Part shown: piece by piece, positions 5,385-5,696 of the stretch | How positions within the stretch are numbered: the stretch's first letter is position 1 | How the letters are laid out: each line of letters opens with the position of its first letter | Origin: Candidatus Hydrogenedentota bacterium | GTDB taxonomy: Bacteria; Hydrogenedentota; Hydrogenedentia; Hydrogenedentales; SLHB01 | Direction of reading: 5' to 3' | Assembly (NCBI GenBank): GCA_003552765.1 | Contig: PUOI01000273.1 | Coordinates: 1-5,696, forward strand | DNA: 5,696 nt | Notes under the pieces: generated by a model | What the model saw: the letters and a program-made list of their open reading frames with translations, nothing else | Told to the model about the DNA's origin: nothing | Database searches by the model: none | Program-made: the position numbers and the translations under genes

Positions 5385-5696
5385 ATGAAGAGCATCGTCT
5401 TTGCGTTGACAGTGGCGGGAGTGGCGTTTGCCGCGGCGGCGCATGCCGACACGGTATTCGATAGCAACTTTTCCGAAGGGCAGGTTGGCGAACATCCCCC
5501 GGCGCCCTGGAGCGTCAATCAAGAGGAGGGCCACGGAGAAATCCGGATGACCGAACACCCCGAGGCTTCGGAGGGCTTGGCGGTTCATTACCTTAAAACC
5601 GGCGATGACTGGTTTCCCCAGATGTGGACACACGAGTTCGACCTGCCGGAGGGGAACGTGTACGAGTTGTCGGCCCGGCTCAAAGCCATTCAGCCC
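5385..5696 (+). CDS. Secreted protein of unknown function, N-terminal part only
   Basis: The first 104 codons are present and the frame is open to the window edge. Residues 1-21 form a textbook signal peptide: MKS, the hydrophobic core IVFALTVAGVAFAAAA, and cleavage motif AHA before D22, so the product is exported to the periplasm or outside. The mature start (TVFDSNFSEGQVGEHPPAPWSV) resembles the opening of jelly-roll, LamG-like or carbohydrate-binding modules, where 'F.D.F....G..P..W' is common. Later residues (IRMTEHPEASEGLAVHYL; FDLPEGNVYELSARLKA) continue with beta-strand-like alternation. The domain class is an inference from pattern only and no enzyme can be named. It is transcribed divergently from the DUF4236 gene, with an independent strong ribosome-binding site. 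Confidence 0.85.
   Translation, partial: MKSIVFALTVAGVAFAAAAHADTVFDSNFSEGQVGEHPPAPWSVNQEEGHGEIRMTEHPEASEGLAVHYLKTGDDWFPQMWTHEFDLPEGNVYELSARLKAIQP

Noticed and set aside
5039..5518. Minus-strand 159-residue open frame across the divergent spacer
   Set aside because: It begins inside the opposite-strand secreted-protein gene, has no recognisable domain, and its part in the spacer uses many A/T-ending codons unlike the genes here. Its stop lies close to the DUF4236 start, so a shorter real peptide cannot be wholly excluded.

Overview
The window carries four protein genes from a bacterium of roughly 60% GC. Three lie on the minus strand (a DUF4236/TPR protein, a GAF sigma-54 activator, a secreted beta-helix protein) and one, divergent from them, on the plus strand (a secreted protein of unknown fold). 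I see no RNA gene, insertion sequence, CRISPR array or integrase. Two exported proteins, one of them of the carbohydrate-processing beta-helix type, together with a GAF/AAA+/Fis activator suggest a Gram-negative, polysaccharide-oriented lineage such as Hydrogenedentota, Planctomycetota or Lentisphaerota. That placement is inference and weak.

Layout. From 2048 down past base 1, minus strand: an exported right-handed beta-helix protein of the pectate-lyase-3 type, cut by the window edge after 682 residues. It has two successive 'GDG..ND' beta-helix entry motifs and a CBM5/12-like tryptophan/tyrosine patch inserted in the helix. From 3741 to 2173, minus: a complete 522-residue NifA-like enhancer-binding protein with intact GAFTGA, Walker A and Walker B motifs. 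From 5020 to 3995, minus: a DUF4236 domain joined to a TPR-like helical region. From 5385 past the right edge, plus: the signal peptide and first part of an exported protein. The 364-base divergent spacer (5021-5384) is visibly less GC-rich than the genes and holds an unusual concentric dyad (5306-5341) and a 10-bp hairpin (5173-5209).

How they may work together. The activator sits directly upstream of the beta-helix gene in the same orientation, with a 124-base gap that contains a weak GG-N10-GC sequence. A sensor-plus-secreted-enzyme arrangement is therefore possible but not shown. The two secreted genes share an identical 12-base Shine-Dalgarno block and also a 9-base ATACCGGCA word in their upstream regions, which hints at common expression. 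I found no clear new defence or mobile system. The points most worth a second look are the beta-helix architecture, the DUF4236-TPR fusion, and the palindromes in the divergent spacer.
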